Positions 1-8,679 of a stretch of DNA of 64,000 nucleotides are shown in pieces. The stretch covers positions 124,001 through 188,000 of the forward strand of contig JBBSCB010000001.1 of NCBI GenBank assembly GCA_038250675.1, in the 5' to 3' direction. A program made the position numbers and the translations under genes. The notes under the pieces are model-generated. The model saw nothing but the letters and a program-made list of their open reading frames with translations. It did not search any database and was not told the DNA's origin. The DNA is from JAICUF01 sp038250675. Lineage in GTDB: Bacteria; Gemmatimonadota; Gemmatimonadetes; Gemmatimonadales; GWC2-71-9. Within the stretch, counting starts at the first letter, position 1; each line of letters opens with the position of its first letter.

Positions 1-633
1 CGTCGCGGTCCCGGTCCCGGTGCCCTCGATGCTCGCTTCACCCTGCTTGCCGTTGAGCGCCGAGCTCGATGCGGCCTCGACCTTGAGCGCATTGACGCCG
101 TCGCGCTTTTCGCTGCCGATCGCCTTGAAATTGGTCACGGTGCGGACCTTCATGCTGCCGCCGGCGATGTCGTTGGTCACGTCGGTGGTGTCGGTCCAGC
201 CGGCGCCCGCCTTGGTGCCGGCCCTGATCCGCGGCACCAGCTGGGCGAAGAGGTCAGTAGCTTGCTGGGTCTCCTGGCCGGCGATCATCGGCTTGACGCT
301 CGCGACCTTGCCGTCCTCGAGGTAGGCGTGAAACGCCCGGCCCTTGAGACTGTCGAGCACGACCTTGACCGCGGGCGGCGTACTGTCGCCCACGGTGACC
401 GAATCCACGATGAGATGGGCGGTCCGGCCGGCGGCCGAATCGGTCAGCATCAGCGAGACGAACGACGTGCTGACGAAGCTGTTGTGCTGCTTCGGTCCGC
501 CGACCGCCGTGGCATCCACGTCCTGCTCGTAGACCCGCTCGATCCGGTACTTCGTGGTGGTCGGCGCCGGCTGGGCCGCGAAGACCAGAAGGCTGGATGC
601 GAGCGCTGCGAAAGACAATGATCGTGCCTGCAT
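1..633 (-). CDS. Hypothetical secreted protein, C-terminus beyond window edge
   Basis: An open frame runs from ATG at 633 off the left edge, giving 211 residues. It starts MQARSLSFAALASS, a signal peptide with likely cleavage near residue 20. The mature part is rich in Thr, Ser, Val and Gly, has no cysteine in the visible part and no motif I recognise. A GAGG ribosome binding site lies 5 bases before the start. It looks like a periplasmic or surface beta-rich protein; function unknown. It runs away from rnpB with about 145 bp of apparently empty sequence between them, which would hold its promoter. Confidence 0.7.
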   Translation of the reverse strand, partial: MQARSLSFAALASSLLVFAAQPAPTTTKYRIERVYEQDVDATAVGGPKQHNSFVSTSFVSLMLTDSAAGRTAHLIVDSVTVGDSTPPAVKVVLDSLKGRAFHAYLEDGKVASVKPMIAGQETQQATDLFAQLVPRIRAGTKAGAGWTDTTDVTNDIAGGSMKVRTVTNFKAIGSEKRDGVNALKVEAASSSALNGKQGEASIEGTGTGTAT

Positions 634-778
634 GGATACCTCAGTGGGAGTCGGATGATTTGCTTCTGCCGTACACGGCAACGCGTTCCTCGCCCTCGGT
701 CGTGACCCGGAGCAGCCGCCAGCTCAGCAGTACGTGACACGGAAAAATAGACCGGAGCGCGGGGTGGCGGAAGTAAGC

Positions 779-808
779 GGGCGGACGGGGTGCGTACCCC
801 GTCCGCCC
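779..808 (-). terminator. Hairpin at the 3' end of rnpB
   Basis: A perfect 12-bp inverted repeat (779-790 with 797-808) encloses a 6-base loop. On the minus strand it directly follows the 3' end of RNase P RNA and is followed by a weakly T-containing stretch. It is a likely intrinsic terminator, though without a strong U-tract. Confidence 0.65.
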
Positions 809-1214
809 ATGGTCGAGCCGTAAGCCGAGTTCTGTTTCCCTTGCCGGGCTTGCACCCGGGGCCGGGAGATGATCATCTGTCTGGGACGGTCGTCGCCGAC
901 CGCCTCGAGCAGCCTACCCGCGGCTCCCCTCGCTTGCTTGCGCTCGCTCGGGGTGGACGGTGTGGGCCACACCTCGCCGCATATTTGGCCTTGCTCCGAC
1001 TGGGGGTTACCGTGCCACCCCTGTTGCCAGGGGCGCGGTGGGCTCTTACCCCACCGTTTCACCCTTACCCGTTGGTTGCCCTCGGGGCGGTTTGTTTTCT
1101 GTGGCCCTGTCCGTCGCCTTGCGGCGCCCAGGCGTTACCTGGCAGTCTACCCGGTGGAGCTCGGACTTTCCTCGGACGCCTTGCGGCGCCCGCGACCATC
1201 GCACTCGACCATGG
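807..1214 (-). ncRNA. rnpB: RNase P RNA, bacterial type A
   Basis: The catalytic RNA that matures tRNA 5' ends. On the minus strand the universally conserved blocks occur in order: GAGGAAAGTCCGAGCTCC (1156-1173), the ACAGAAAACAAACCGCC block (1085-1101), GGGTAAGGGTGAAAC, GAGCAAGGCCAAATA (980-994), GGGTAGGCTGCT (about 907-918) and ACAGAACTCGGCTTA (822-836). Eleven bases at the 5' end (1204-1214) are exactly complementary to 807-817, forming helix P1, which sets both ends at about 408 nt. It lies 30 bp downstream of the kinase gene on the same strand, so it may be partly read through from it. Exact mature ends are uncertain by a few bases. Confidence 0.96.
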
Positions 1215-1245
1215 CGGAAAGCTAGCGGGCCGGCGGTCGTTCCGC

Positions 1246-4200
1246 CTAGCCCTCGCCCAGACTTGCCAGCCCCCGTTGCGCCTCCCGCACGAACGCCTGG
1301 AGCGCGGGATCCGCACCCTTCCACTGGGCCAGCACCTGCCGGTATTCGTTTCGGGCCTCCACCGGGTGGCCCAGCTTGGCGTACAACTCGGCCCGCATGA
1401 GGCGGACCCGGCCCAGCATGCCCCACCGCGCGTCGAACCCGCGGCTGGGGTAGATGTCGGGCTCGAACTGGTCCAGCAGTGAGAGCGCGGTTCGGTAGTC
1501 GCCCAGACGGTAGTAGGCCTGGGCCGCCAGCGGCCGGCTGTACACCAGATACCCTGGCCGGTTGTCCATCGAGATCACATCCGGCTCGGCCAGGGCGCGC
1601 CGCGCGGCGTTGGTGTCCTTGCGGCTCAGCGCCAGCAGTGCGCGCACCTCCTTGGGCGGTGCCTCACCGGTGAGTGCGCTGAGCTCGGTCAGCGCGCTGG
1701 AGTCGGCCTCGGTGCCGGCAAAGAGCTCGATGGCCGCGGTGCCGCCCGTCGCCGCCACCCACTTCCGTTCCGCCGCCGTCGCCTCGCGTCCCGCCTCGGC
1801 CGCGCTCTGCCAGACGCGGCGAAGTGATGCTGCCGGCGCGCCGATGCCGGCGTAGAGCTGCCCCATCACCGAGCGGCGCCAGCCGTCGCCGGCCACGAAC
1901 CCGGGCGCCGGCAGGAAGGCGTAGACCTCGTGCCGGGCGCGATCGGCCAGATCCAGCACGCGGGCGGCGTTGACCAGATCGCCCTGATAGGCAAAGACGT
2001 TGGCGGCGGCCGCGAGGTCCTGGAAGACGGTGGGATTTCCCTCGAACTTCCGGAAGTCGGTGGCTTCCGCGGTCTCGAGCGCGGCGCGGAGCATGGCCGC
2101 CGCGCGGTCCACGTCGCCCGCGGCGAAGTGAATGCGCGCCTCCACGAACGGGTACTCGGGATCCGCCGGCACCAGCGCACGGTAGCGGCCCACCTCGGCG
2201 AGCGCGCCGGGATAGTCCACCGCGGCGATGTACGCGTCCACCATCGCGGCGTGGGCCCGAAGTGTCGTGGGCTGGCTGCCGACCCAGGCGCGGGCCAGCG
2301 AGACGACCTCGGTGCGCGCCCGCCGGATCGCCGCGGCCCGTGCCGCACTGTCGAGCGCCGGCCGCCCGGCCGCGTCGTGAGTCAGGGCGATCGAATCGCC
2401 CGGCAACAGTGCGAGCATGGCGTTGGCGCGTGCGGCATCCACCAGCATGCTGCCTACGTGCTCGTAGGCCAGGGCGTAGTTGGGATCGAGCGCGAGGGTC
2501 CGGCGGAAGGCGCGGAGCCCTTCGGTCAGCTGCTGTGCGCGCGCACCGGGCGCGTCGTCGTGGAACCACGCCTCACCCAGGCCGTACCAGGCGTCGGCGT
2601 CGGCCGGGTTCCGCGTGATGAGCTGCTGATAGAGCGCCCGCGCGGTGGGCAGGTCGTGTCCCAGGAAGGCGCGATAGGCGTGGATGACGGTCTGCTCGTG
2701 CTCGGGGAGCGCACTGGACCAGGTGGTGGCACGCACCATGGCGGCGTCCGCCACCGAGTCGGACGCACCCACCAGCCAGCCGCGGGTGAGCGCCAGCTTG
2801 TAGTACGCCAGTCCGAATGTCGTGTCGATTGTGGTGGCGCGGCGGAGCTCGCGTTCGGCGGCGGCGAGGTCCCAGCGGTTGAGCGCCTCGACGCCGCTGA
2901 GATAGGCGCGGAACGCGGCCAGCGAGCCGGTCGTCGCCTGGGCCAGACTCGCGCGCACCTGGCCCGGGGCGCCGGCCAGATCGAGCAACCGGGCGGCGAG
3001 CTGATCAAAGACCGAGCGCGGATCCTCACCAGGCGTGTCGTCGGCGCGGGCCACGTCCACCCGCCGGCCGCTGGCGACATCGTACATGCGCGCCACGAGG
3101 TGCAGCGAGTCGCCCACCTGGTTGAAGTCGCCGAGGACGACGGTCCAGGCGCCGGCCTCGCGGGCCAGGCGGCGCGCCATGTCGAGCCCGATCGCATCGC
3201 CCACCCGGATGTCGTGCTTGCTCAGCAGGTCGTGGAGCCGGGCGTGATCCACCACCTGCAGGTCGTTCCACTGCGAGAGCGTGAGCGCGAGCATGTTGAC
3301 GCTGCCGTCCACCAGCCAGGCGGCGGACGGATCCCGCCGCAGATTGTCGAACGGGAGCACGAGGATGCTCTGCCGCGGATTGACGTCGGTCGGCGGGCCG
3401 TCGGAGCGCAGCATGCGCGCCGCCAATCCGGCGGCGGCGAGCACCACCGCGGCGGCCGCGAGCACCCCCAACCGCCGGCGCAGGCGGGACCGGGCGGCGG
3501 GCGGGGCACCGCCGGCCAGCGCCGCGCGCATGGCGTCGCCGGTCTGGAAGCGCTGGTCGGGCCGCTTTTCCAGCGCATGGGCGATGGTGGCCGCCAGCTC
3601 CGGCGGACAGTCTGGGCAGGCCCGCCGGACCGACGGCGGCCGCTCGGTGGTCTGCTTGGAGACCACGACGCGATTGGGCCCGTGAAAGGGTGGCGCCCCG
3701 GTGATCATCTCGAAGAGCACGATACCCAGCGCATAGAGATCGCTCCGGCCATCGACCTCCTCGCCGCCGGCCTGCTCCGGACTCATGTACGCCGGCGTGC
3801 CGATGGCGACCCCCTGGCCGGTGGCCACCTCGCCGTCTTCCGGCACCATGGCGCGGGCAATGCCGAAGTCCACCAGCAGCGCGCGGCCGGTGGCGCGGTC
3901 CAGCAGCACATTCTCCGGCTTGACGTCGCGATGCACGATGCCCGCGGTGCCCGCGGCCTGGAGCGCGGCGGCGATGTCGGCGGCGATGCGCACGGCGTCG
4001 GCCGCGGGGAGGCGGCGCTCGCGGAGCAGGCGCTGGCGGAGGGTTTCGCCCACGACCTCGTCCATCACATACCAGAGGAGGTCGCCGCTGGAGCCGGCGG
4101 CGTGGACGGCCACGATGTTGGGATGGCGGATGCGCGCGATGGTGCGCGCTTCGGCGAGGAAGCGACGCGCGATGGAGCCATGGGCGGCGAGGTCGGGATG

Positions 4201-4350
4201 CACCACCTTGACCGCGACCGGCCGGTCGAGCGCGGTGTCCACGGCGCGGAAAATCACGCCCATGCCGCCGCGGCCCAGCTCGCGATCGAGCCGGTACTGC
4301 GGGGCCAGCGCCGTCTGAAGGCGGTCTTGGAGCTCGGGTTCGGGAATCAT
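1246..4350 (-). CDS. Serine/threonine protein kinase with transmembrane segment, TolB-like region and TPR repeats
   Basis: A 1034-residue membrane-anchored Hanks-type kinase. The kinase domain spans residues 20-285: glycine loop GRGGMG at 26-31, lysine K48, HRD at 140-142 and DFG at 161-163, all intact. A single membrane helix follows around 285-305. Outside are a TolB/FlgO-like segment (ILVLPFDNL) and a long alpha-helical C-terminus of TPR-type repeats. Start chosen at ATG 4350 (MIPEPELQDR) because the kinase homology begins there and a GGAG site precedes it; the frame stays open 63 codons further upstream. This architecture is typical of Gemmatimonadota and Acidobacteriota, with a proposed role in sensing or protein-complex regulation; substrates unknown. 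Divergent from the AraC-type regulator. Confidence 0.9.
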   Translation of the reverse strand: MIPEPELQDRLQTALAPQYRLDRELGRGGMGVIFRAVDTALDRPVAVKVVHPDLAAHGSIARRFLAEARTIARIRHPNIVAVHAAGSSGDLLWYVMDEVVGETLRQRLLRERRLPAADAVRIAADIAAALQAAGTAGIVHRDVKPENVLLDRATGRALLVDFGIARAMVPEDGEVATGQGVAIGTPAYMSPEQAGGEEVDGRSDLYALGIVLFEMITGAPPFHGPNRVVVSKQTTERPPSVRRACPDCPPELAATIAHALEKRPDQRFQTGDAMRAALAGGAPPAARSRLRRRLGVLAAAAVVLAAAGLAARMLRSDGPPTDVNPRQSILVLPFDNLRRDPSAAWLVDGSVNMLALTLSQWNDLQVVDHARLHDLLSKHDIRVGDAIGLDMARRLAREAGAWTVVLGDFNQVGDSLHLVARMYDVASGRRVDVARADDTPGEDPRSVFDQLAARLLDLAGAPGQVRASLAQATTGSLAAFRAYLSGVEALNRWDLAAAERELRRATTIDTTFGLAYYKLALTRGWLVGASDSVADAAMVRATTWSSALPEHEQTVIHAYRAFLGHDLPTARALYQQLITRNPADADAWYGLGEAWFHDDAPGARAQQLTEGLRAFRRTLALDPNYALAYEHVGSMLVDAARANAMLALLPGDSIALTHDAAGRPALDSAARAAAIRRARTEVVSLARAWVGSQPTTLRAHAAMVDAYIAAVDYPGALAEVGRYRALVPADPEYPFVEARIHFAAGDVDRAAAMLRAALETAEATDFRKFEGNPTVFQDLAAAANVFAYQGDLVNAARVLDLADRARHEVYAFLPAPGFVAGDGWRRSVMGQLYAGIGAPAASLRRVWQSAAEAGREATAAERKWVAATGGTAAIELFAGTEADSSALTELSALTGEAPPKEVRALLALSRKDTNAARRALAEPDVISMDNRPGYLVYSRPLAAQAYYRLGDYRTALSLLDQFEPDIYPSRGFDARWGMLGRVRLMRAELYAKLGHPVEARNEYRQVLAQWKGADPALQAFVREAQRGLASLGEG

Positions 4351-4576
4351 GGAGCGCTCCGGCTGCGGCCGGCGGGTCGGCGCCTGCCCGGTGCGGGCGA
4401 ATATACGTTGCGGGGCCGCCGGAGTGCCACCGGGACCGGGCACTCCAGTATTGGATGCACCGCGGGCCGGAATGGTTGCGTGCGCCGCGCCGCGCACCGG
4501 CCTGCCCCAAGAGACGGTTGCGGGGCTATTGACCGACACAACCTACCGTGGACCACCAACTTCCAGAGGTGTACCC
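4351..4576. promoter_or_regulatory. Divergent intergenic region, kinase / AraC-type regulator
   Basis: A 226-bp gap between two divergently read genes must hold the promoter of each. Upstream in-frame codons exist for both genes but lack homology. No convincing -35/-10 pair can be picked by eye. Confidence 0.4.
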
Positions 4577-5437
4577 ATGGCGCAGAATGGCGGCAAACTC
4601 ACCGTCGCGGCGGTGCTCACGGCCGGCGAGCGGCAACGAGTGGATGCGGCGGGCAGCGGCGTCTTTGCCGTCCTCCACCGGGACTCGGTGCCGGAGGCGG
4701 TGCGAGTGGTGCGCGAGCGCGCGGTGGATGCGGTGCTGGTCTCGGTGCATCGCTGCGCACCGGCCGAGATGTCCGCGGTCGGCCGCCTGGTGCGGGACTT
4801 TCCCGGCATACCCACCGTGGCGCTCCTTTCCCAGCACGACGCCGGTGCCACCGACATGCTGCTGCGACTGGGCGCATCGGGGGTGCGGCAGGTGGTGGAC
4901 GTCACTTCGCCGGCCGGCTGGTCGCAGCTCCGCAATGTGGTGGGGCAGCCCGCCACGCGGGCGGTGGCCCGGATCCAGGGTCCCATTCTCGAGGCGCTGA
5001 CCGATGCGCCGACGGACGCCCGGCTCTTTGTCGAGGTGATGATCCGGCTGGCGCCGGAGACGCCCACGGTTCGGCGGCTCTCGGAGCGGGTGCATGTGCG
5101 GCCCAGCACGCTGATGTCGCGCTTTGCGCGCGCCGGACTGCCCAGTCCCAAGAACTACCTGGCGGCGGTGCGGCTGCTGCACGCGGCCCACCTGTTCGAG
5201 GCCGGCGGCCTGTCGGTGGCCGACGTGTCGTATCGGCTGGAGTACTCCTCGCCCCAGAGTTTCGGGCGGCATCTGCGAACGATGCTGGGGATCACGTCAT
5301 CGGAGTTCCGGCACCGGTTTCCGTTCCCGCTGGCACTGGACCGCTTCGTGGCGCTGATGGTGGCGCCGTACGTGGCCATCTGGAAGGAGTTCCACCCGCT
5401 GGCGGCGGGCGGATGGGACGGGCCGGGGCAGCGGTGA
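4577..5437 (+). CDS. AraC-type helix-turn-helix regulator with receiver-like N-terminus
   Basis: 286 residues from ATG 4577 (MAQNGGKLTV), preceded by AGAGGT 7 bases upstream. The C-terminal 100 residues form an AraC/XylS DNA-binding domain: first helix pair around SERVHVRPSTLMSRF and second around SVADVSYRLEYSSPQSF, ending GITSSEFRHRF. Residues 1-110 resemble a response-regulator receiver fold (VDAVLVSVHR, then VALLSQHDAG), but the usual phospho-acceptor aspartate position appears to be serine. It may therefore be a pseudo-receiver; that is an inference. It is divergent from the kinase and could regulate it. Targets unknown. Confidence 0.85.
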   Translation: MAQNGGKLTVAAVLTAGERQRVDAAGSGVFAVLHRDSVPEAVRVVRERAVDAVLVSVHRCAPAEMSAVGRLVRDFPGIPTVALLSQHDAGATDMLLRLGASGVRQVVDVTSPAGWSQLRNVVGQPATRAVARIQGPILEALTDAPTDARLFVEVMIRLAPETPTVRRLSERVHVRPSTLMSRFARAGLPSPKNYLAAVRLLHAAHLFEAGGLSVADVSYRLEYSSPQSFGRHLRTMLGITSSEFRHRFPFPLALDRFVALMVAPYVAIWKEFHPLAAGGWDGPGQR

Positions 5438-5456
5438 GGCCGGCCTCGTACACCGG

Positions 5457-5894
5457 TCAGCTTCCGCCGCTGGACCGGGTCCGCTCGCGCACCGATCCGT
5501 CGTCCATCACCTGGAACTCGACCCAGCCCCAGTAGGAGCGGCCCAGCACGCGTGATTCGTAGCAGCCGGCCTCGAGCGGCCGGGCGGCGACGCCGGCGCG
5601 AAAGCCGTCCGGCACCACGCCGTAGCGGATCTGCGCCGGCGCCGGTGCGGGCTGACCATCCACCGCAGGGACGATGCTCCAGACCGTTCGCCGCGGTGCC
5701 TCGTGGCTGGAACAGCTCGTCTGGGCCACCGTGATCACCTGCCCCGCCGGCAGCGGCCCTGAGCCTGAGCCGGGAAGGGTCACGGCAAAGGTGAGCTGCG
5801 CGGCCGAACTGCCGTCGGCCACCTGGATGGCGGCGGATTTGCCGCAGCCCGCGAGCGCGGCAAGCGAGGCAATGATGAAACCCCAGGCCTTCAT
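5457..5894 (-). CDS. Hypothetical lipoprotein
   Basis: 145 residues with a clear lipoprotein signal (MKAWGFIIASLAALAGC, lipobox LAGC, lipidated Cys17). The mature part has three further cysteines and ends in a Ser/Gly tail. No family recognised. An AGGA site stands 7 bases before the ATG. It converges with the AraC-type gene and probably sits on the periplasmic face of a membrane. Confidence 0.75.
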   Translation of the reverse strand: MKAWGFIIASLAALAGCGKSAAIQVADGSSAAQLTFAVTLPGSGSGPLPAGQVITVAQTSCSSHEAPRRTVWSIVPAVDGQPAPAPAQIRYGVVPDGFRAGVAARPLEAGCYESRVLGRSYWGWVEFQVMDDGSVRERTRSSGGS

Positions 5895-6021
5895 GGGCGG
5901 TCCTGTCGGTGTGGGAGCGTTGGTGCTGATGGGTAACGGTAAACCGGGCTGTCCTGCTTAAACTCTACGGAGACGCACGCACGGCAAGCGCCGGCGGGTC
6001 ACCTCCACACGCGGAGCACTC

Positions 6022-6279
6022 ATGCCCCGGCAGCTCATCTCGTCCAACACGCCGTGGGAGCCGGTGGCCGGCTACTCGCGCGCGGTGCGCAGCGGCAACA
6101 TGATTTACGTGGCCGGCACCACGGCTACCGACGCCGAGGGCCGGGTCGTGGCGCCGGGCGATGCGCACGGCCAGGTGTTTCGCGACATCCGGCCCGCCTC
6201 CACGATGGTGGGGGTGACCGGGCTGGTGGACCCCGCGATGCTCATCGAGATCGAGGCGGATGCGGTGGTGGAGGGGTAG
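6022..6279 (+). CDS. RidA/YjgF-family protein with internal deletion
   Basis: 85 residues where the RidA family usually has about 125-130. The N-terminal half (SNTPWEPVAGYSRAVRSG, then YVAGTT) and the C-terminal half (VFRDIRPASTMV, then IEIEADAV) are both well conserved, but about 40 residues are missing between GDAHGQ and VFRDIRP while the frame is kept. Family members act as enamine/imine deaminases or amino-acid-stress chaperones; the missing block forms a helix and strand of the chorismate-mutase-like fold, so this copy is probably inactive. Start ATG 6022 has GGAG 6 bases upstream. It could be annotated as a pseudogene. Confidence 0.8.
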   Translation: MPRQLISSNTPWEPVAGYSRAVRSGNMIYVAGTTATDAEGRVVAPGDAHGQVFRDIRPASTMVGVTGLVDPAMLIEIEADAVVEG

Positions 6280-6282
6280 CCA

Positions 6283-7359
6283 CTACGCCGCCGGCGTCAC
6301 GAAGAAGAACGCCAGCGCCAGCAGTCCGTACACCGTCAGGAGAAGCACGCCCTCGAACCAGGTTGTCTCGCCGTCCTGCGAGACCGTCCGCACCGCCAGC
6401 GCCGTCCCCGCGATGGCGATCAGCTCCAGCGGATTGTTGAAGACGAGGTTCATCGGGTGGCCCATGAAGTAGGACACGATCACCAGGAGCGGCGCCATCA
6501 GCAGCGCCACCTGGATGCTCGATCCCACCGTGACGGTCATGACCAGCCCCATCCGGTCCTGCCGCGCGAAGAACACCGCCGCGAAATATTCCGCCGCGTT
6601 GCCGATCACCGCCAGCACCGTGACGCCAAGGAAGAACTCGGAGATCCCGAGCGTCGCGGCCGAGCGCTCGAGGGCGCCCGAGACGAGCTCCGCCTCCAGG
6701 GCCACAAGCGCGGTACCGCCCACCAGCACGGCCACCGACCGGGCCAGCGGCCAGGTCGCGCCTTCCTCCGCCACGGCGTCCTCCTGGTCGGGCGCGAAGA
6801 CGTCACGATGGGTCACCAGTGTGTACACGAGATTGGCGGCGTAGGCGCCGATCAGCAGCACCGAGACGCCGAGACTGAGGTATTCGTCCAGGTTGGAGGC
6901 GTTGGCGCGAGGGCTCACGTCGCGCACGGTATAGTCGAAGACCGCCGGGATCAGCAGCGCCAGCACCGACAGGATGAGGAGGCTCGACAGCAGTCCCGAC
7001 CGCTGCCGCGAGAAGGTCTGCCGCTCCCGCCCCCAGCTCCCCGCGATGATCGCAATGCCCAGCCCCAGCAGGCCATTGCCGATGAAGGAGCCGGTGATCT
7101 GGCCCTTCACCACGTCCGCCTTGCCCGCGCTCAGAATGAAGAGCGCCAACACCAACTCGGCCACGTTGCCGAACGTGACGTTGAGGAGCCCGCCCACCGC
7201 CGAGCCCGCGACGCGCGCGGTCTGCTCGGTGGCGCGGCGGATCCATTCGGCGAGGGGGACGATGGCCAGCGCCGCCGCGGCAAAGACCACCAGCGGCGGT
7301 ACGTGGACCAGATAGCGCAGCACGACCGACAGCGGGACCAGCAGCAGGAGCCACGCCAT
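6283..7359 (-). CDS. cax: Calcium/proton exchanger (CaCA/Cax family)
   Basis: 358 residues, about 11 hydrophobic segments, in two repeated halves. Each half has the family signature around an acidic residue: GNVAELVLALF in the first and GNAAEYFAAVFF in the second, the alpha repeats that bind Ca2+. An acidic loop (PDQEDAVAEEG) separates the halves. Expected to use the proton gradient to export Ca2+ across the inner membrane. Start taken at ATG 7359 (MAWLLLLVPLS), 13 bases after the stop of fumarylacetoacetase, so it is probably the last gene of that operon. Its 3' end lies 3 bp from the convergent RidA gene. Confidence 0.9.
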   Translation of the reverse strand: MAWLLLLVPLSVVLRYLVHVPPLVVFAAAALAIVPLAEWIRRATEQTARVAGSAVGGLLNVTFGNVAELVLALFILSAGKADVVKGQITGSFIGNGLLGLGIAIIAGSWGRERQTFSRQRSGLLSSLLILSVLALLIPAVFDYTVRDVSPRANASNLDEYLSLGVSVLLIGAYAANLVYTLVTHRDVFAPDQEDAVAEEGATWPLARSVAVLVGGTALVALEAELVSGALERSAATLGISEFFLGVTVLAVIGNAAEYFAAVFFARQDRMGLVMTVTVGSSIQVALLMAPLLVIVSYFMGHPMNLVFNNPLELIAIAGTALAVRTVSQDGETTWFEGVLLLTVYGLLALAFFFVTPAA

Positions 7360-7372
7360 GATCACCGTCGGT

Positions 7373-8674
7373 TCAGCCGGCGGCCAGCACCGTGCCGCGG
7401 CACTCGCCAAATCCGATCCGCCGGGCGCCGCTCCGCTCGCAGCTTCCCCGCATGATCACTTCGTCGCCGTCCTGGAGGAACGCGCGGGTCTCGCCGCCCG
7501 GCAGCGTCACCGGCTCCTTCCCGCGCCAGGTCAGCTCGAGCATGCTCCCGCGCGCATCCGCGGTCGCACCCGAGACGGTGCCGCTGGCCAGCAGGTCGCC
7601 CGGCTGGAGATTGCAGCCGTTGCTCGCGTGGTGCGTCACCATCTGCGCCAGCGTCCAGTACATGCCGCCAAAATCCGCCCGCGAGAGTCGGACCGGCTCC
7701 GTGCCCGCGTCACACATCCGCGCGGTCCGAAGCCACACCTCGAGCGTGAGCGCAAAGCCACCGCCGGCACGGTCGGCGGGGCTGTCGAGGTACGGCAGCG
7801 GCGCCGGGTCGCCGGCGGGCCGCGCAAAGGCGGCAGTGCGGAACGGCGCCAGCGCTTCGAGCGTGACCACCCAGGGTGCCACGGTGGTCGCGAAGTTCTT
7901 GGCCAGGAACGGACCCAGCGGCTGGTACTCCCACGCCTGGATATCCCGCGCCGACCAGTCGTTGACCAGGCACAGCCCGAAGATGTGGTCCTCCGCACTG
8001 GCGATCGGGATCGGCTGGCCCAACGCGTTGCCGGTGCCGATGAAGCAGCCCACCTCCGATTCGTAGTCCAGCAGCCGGCTGGGACCGAACGTCGGCGCGT
8101 CCGCATCCGGACTCTTGAGCTGCCCGTCCGGTCGCCGCACTCCCGCGCCGCTCGGCACGATGGACGACGCCCGGCCGTGATAGCCGATGGGCACGTACTT
8201 GTAGTTGGGCAGCAGCGGGTTGTCGGGCCGGAACATGCTGCCCACGTTGGTGGCGTGGTGCACCGACGCGTAGAAATCGGTGTAGTCGCCGATCTGCGCG
8301 GGGACCAGCAACTCGGCCCGGTCCATCGGCAGCAGCAGGTCGGGCCGATGGGGGCCGCCGGTCCGCAGCAGGCGGCTCAACGCCTGGCGCAGCACCCGCC
8401 AGTCGTCGCGTCCCAGCGCCATGAGCGCGTTGAGCGAGGGCGTGTCGCACGCCTCCGCCGCGCAGGCCACCGGACCCCCCAGCAACTCGGCATGCCGTGC
8501 CGCGGCAACATCGAGGATCTGATCACCGATGGCCACGCCCACCCGTGGACGTTCGTCATGGTCCGGGTGACGGAAGACGCCGAACGGCAGGTTCTGGATC
8601 GGGAAATCGGTATCGGCGGCCTGGGCGGACGCCACCCAGCTGGTCAGCGTTGGATCGTGGGTCTCGTCGGTCAT
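7373..8674 (-). CDS. fahA: Fumarylacetoacetase
   Basis: 433 residues matching fumarylacetoacetate hydrolase, the last step of tyrosine/homogentisate degradation, giving fumarate and acetoacetate. Recognisable blocks: YTDFYASVHHATNVG with the catalytic histidine region, YVPIGYHGRASSIV, the metal-ligand segment DYESEVGCFIG, and NDWSARDIQAWEYQ followed by GPFLAKNF. Length fits the full-size enzyme with its SH3-like N-terminal domain. Start ATG 8674 follows the stop of the preceding gene by 5 bases. No other tyrosine-pathway gene is in the window. Confidence 0.95.
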   Translation of the reverse strand: MTDETHDPTLTSWVASAQAADTDFPIQNLPFGVFRHPDHDERPRVGVAIGDQILDVAAARHAELLGGPVACAAEACDTPSLNALMALGRDDWRVLRQALSRLLRTGGPHRPDLLLPMDRAELLVPAQIGDYTDFYASVHHATNVGSMFRPDNPLLPNYKYVPIGYHGRASSIVPSGAGVRRPDGQLKSPDADAPTFGPSRLLDYESEVGCFIGTGNALGQPIPIASAEDHIFGLCLVNDWSARDIQAWEYQPLGPFLAKNFATTVAPWVVTLEALAPFRTAAFARPAGDPAPLPYLDSPADRAGGGFALTLEVWLRTARMCDAGTEPVRLSRADFGGMYWTLAQMVTHHASNGCNLQPGDLLASGTVSGATADARGSMLELTWRGKEPVTLPGGETRAFLQDGDEVIMRGSCERSGARRIGFGECRGTVLAAG

Positions 8675-8679
8675 GGTGC

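Noticed and set aside
1930..5535. Very long open frame on the plus strand, over 1200 codons
   Set aside because: It is antisense to the TPR kinase and partly in the wrong frame of the AraC gene; rich in Arg, Gly and His from GC-rich codon shadow, with no homology.
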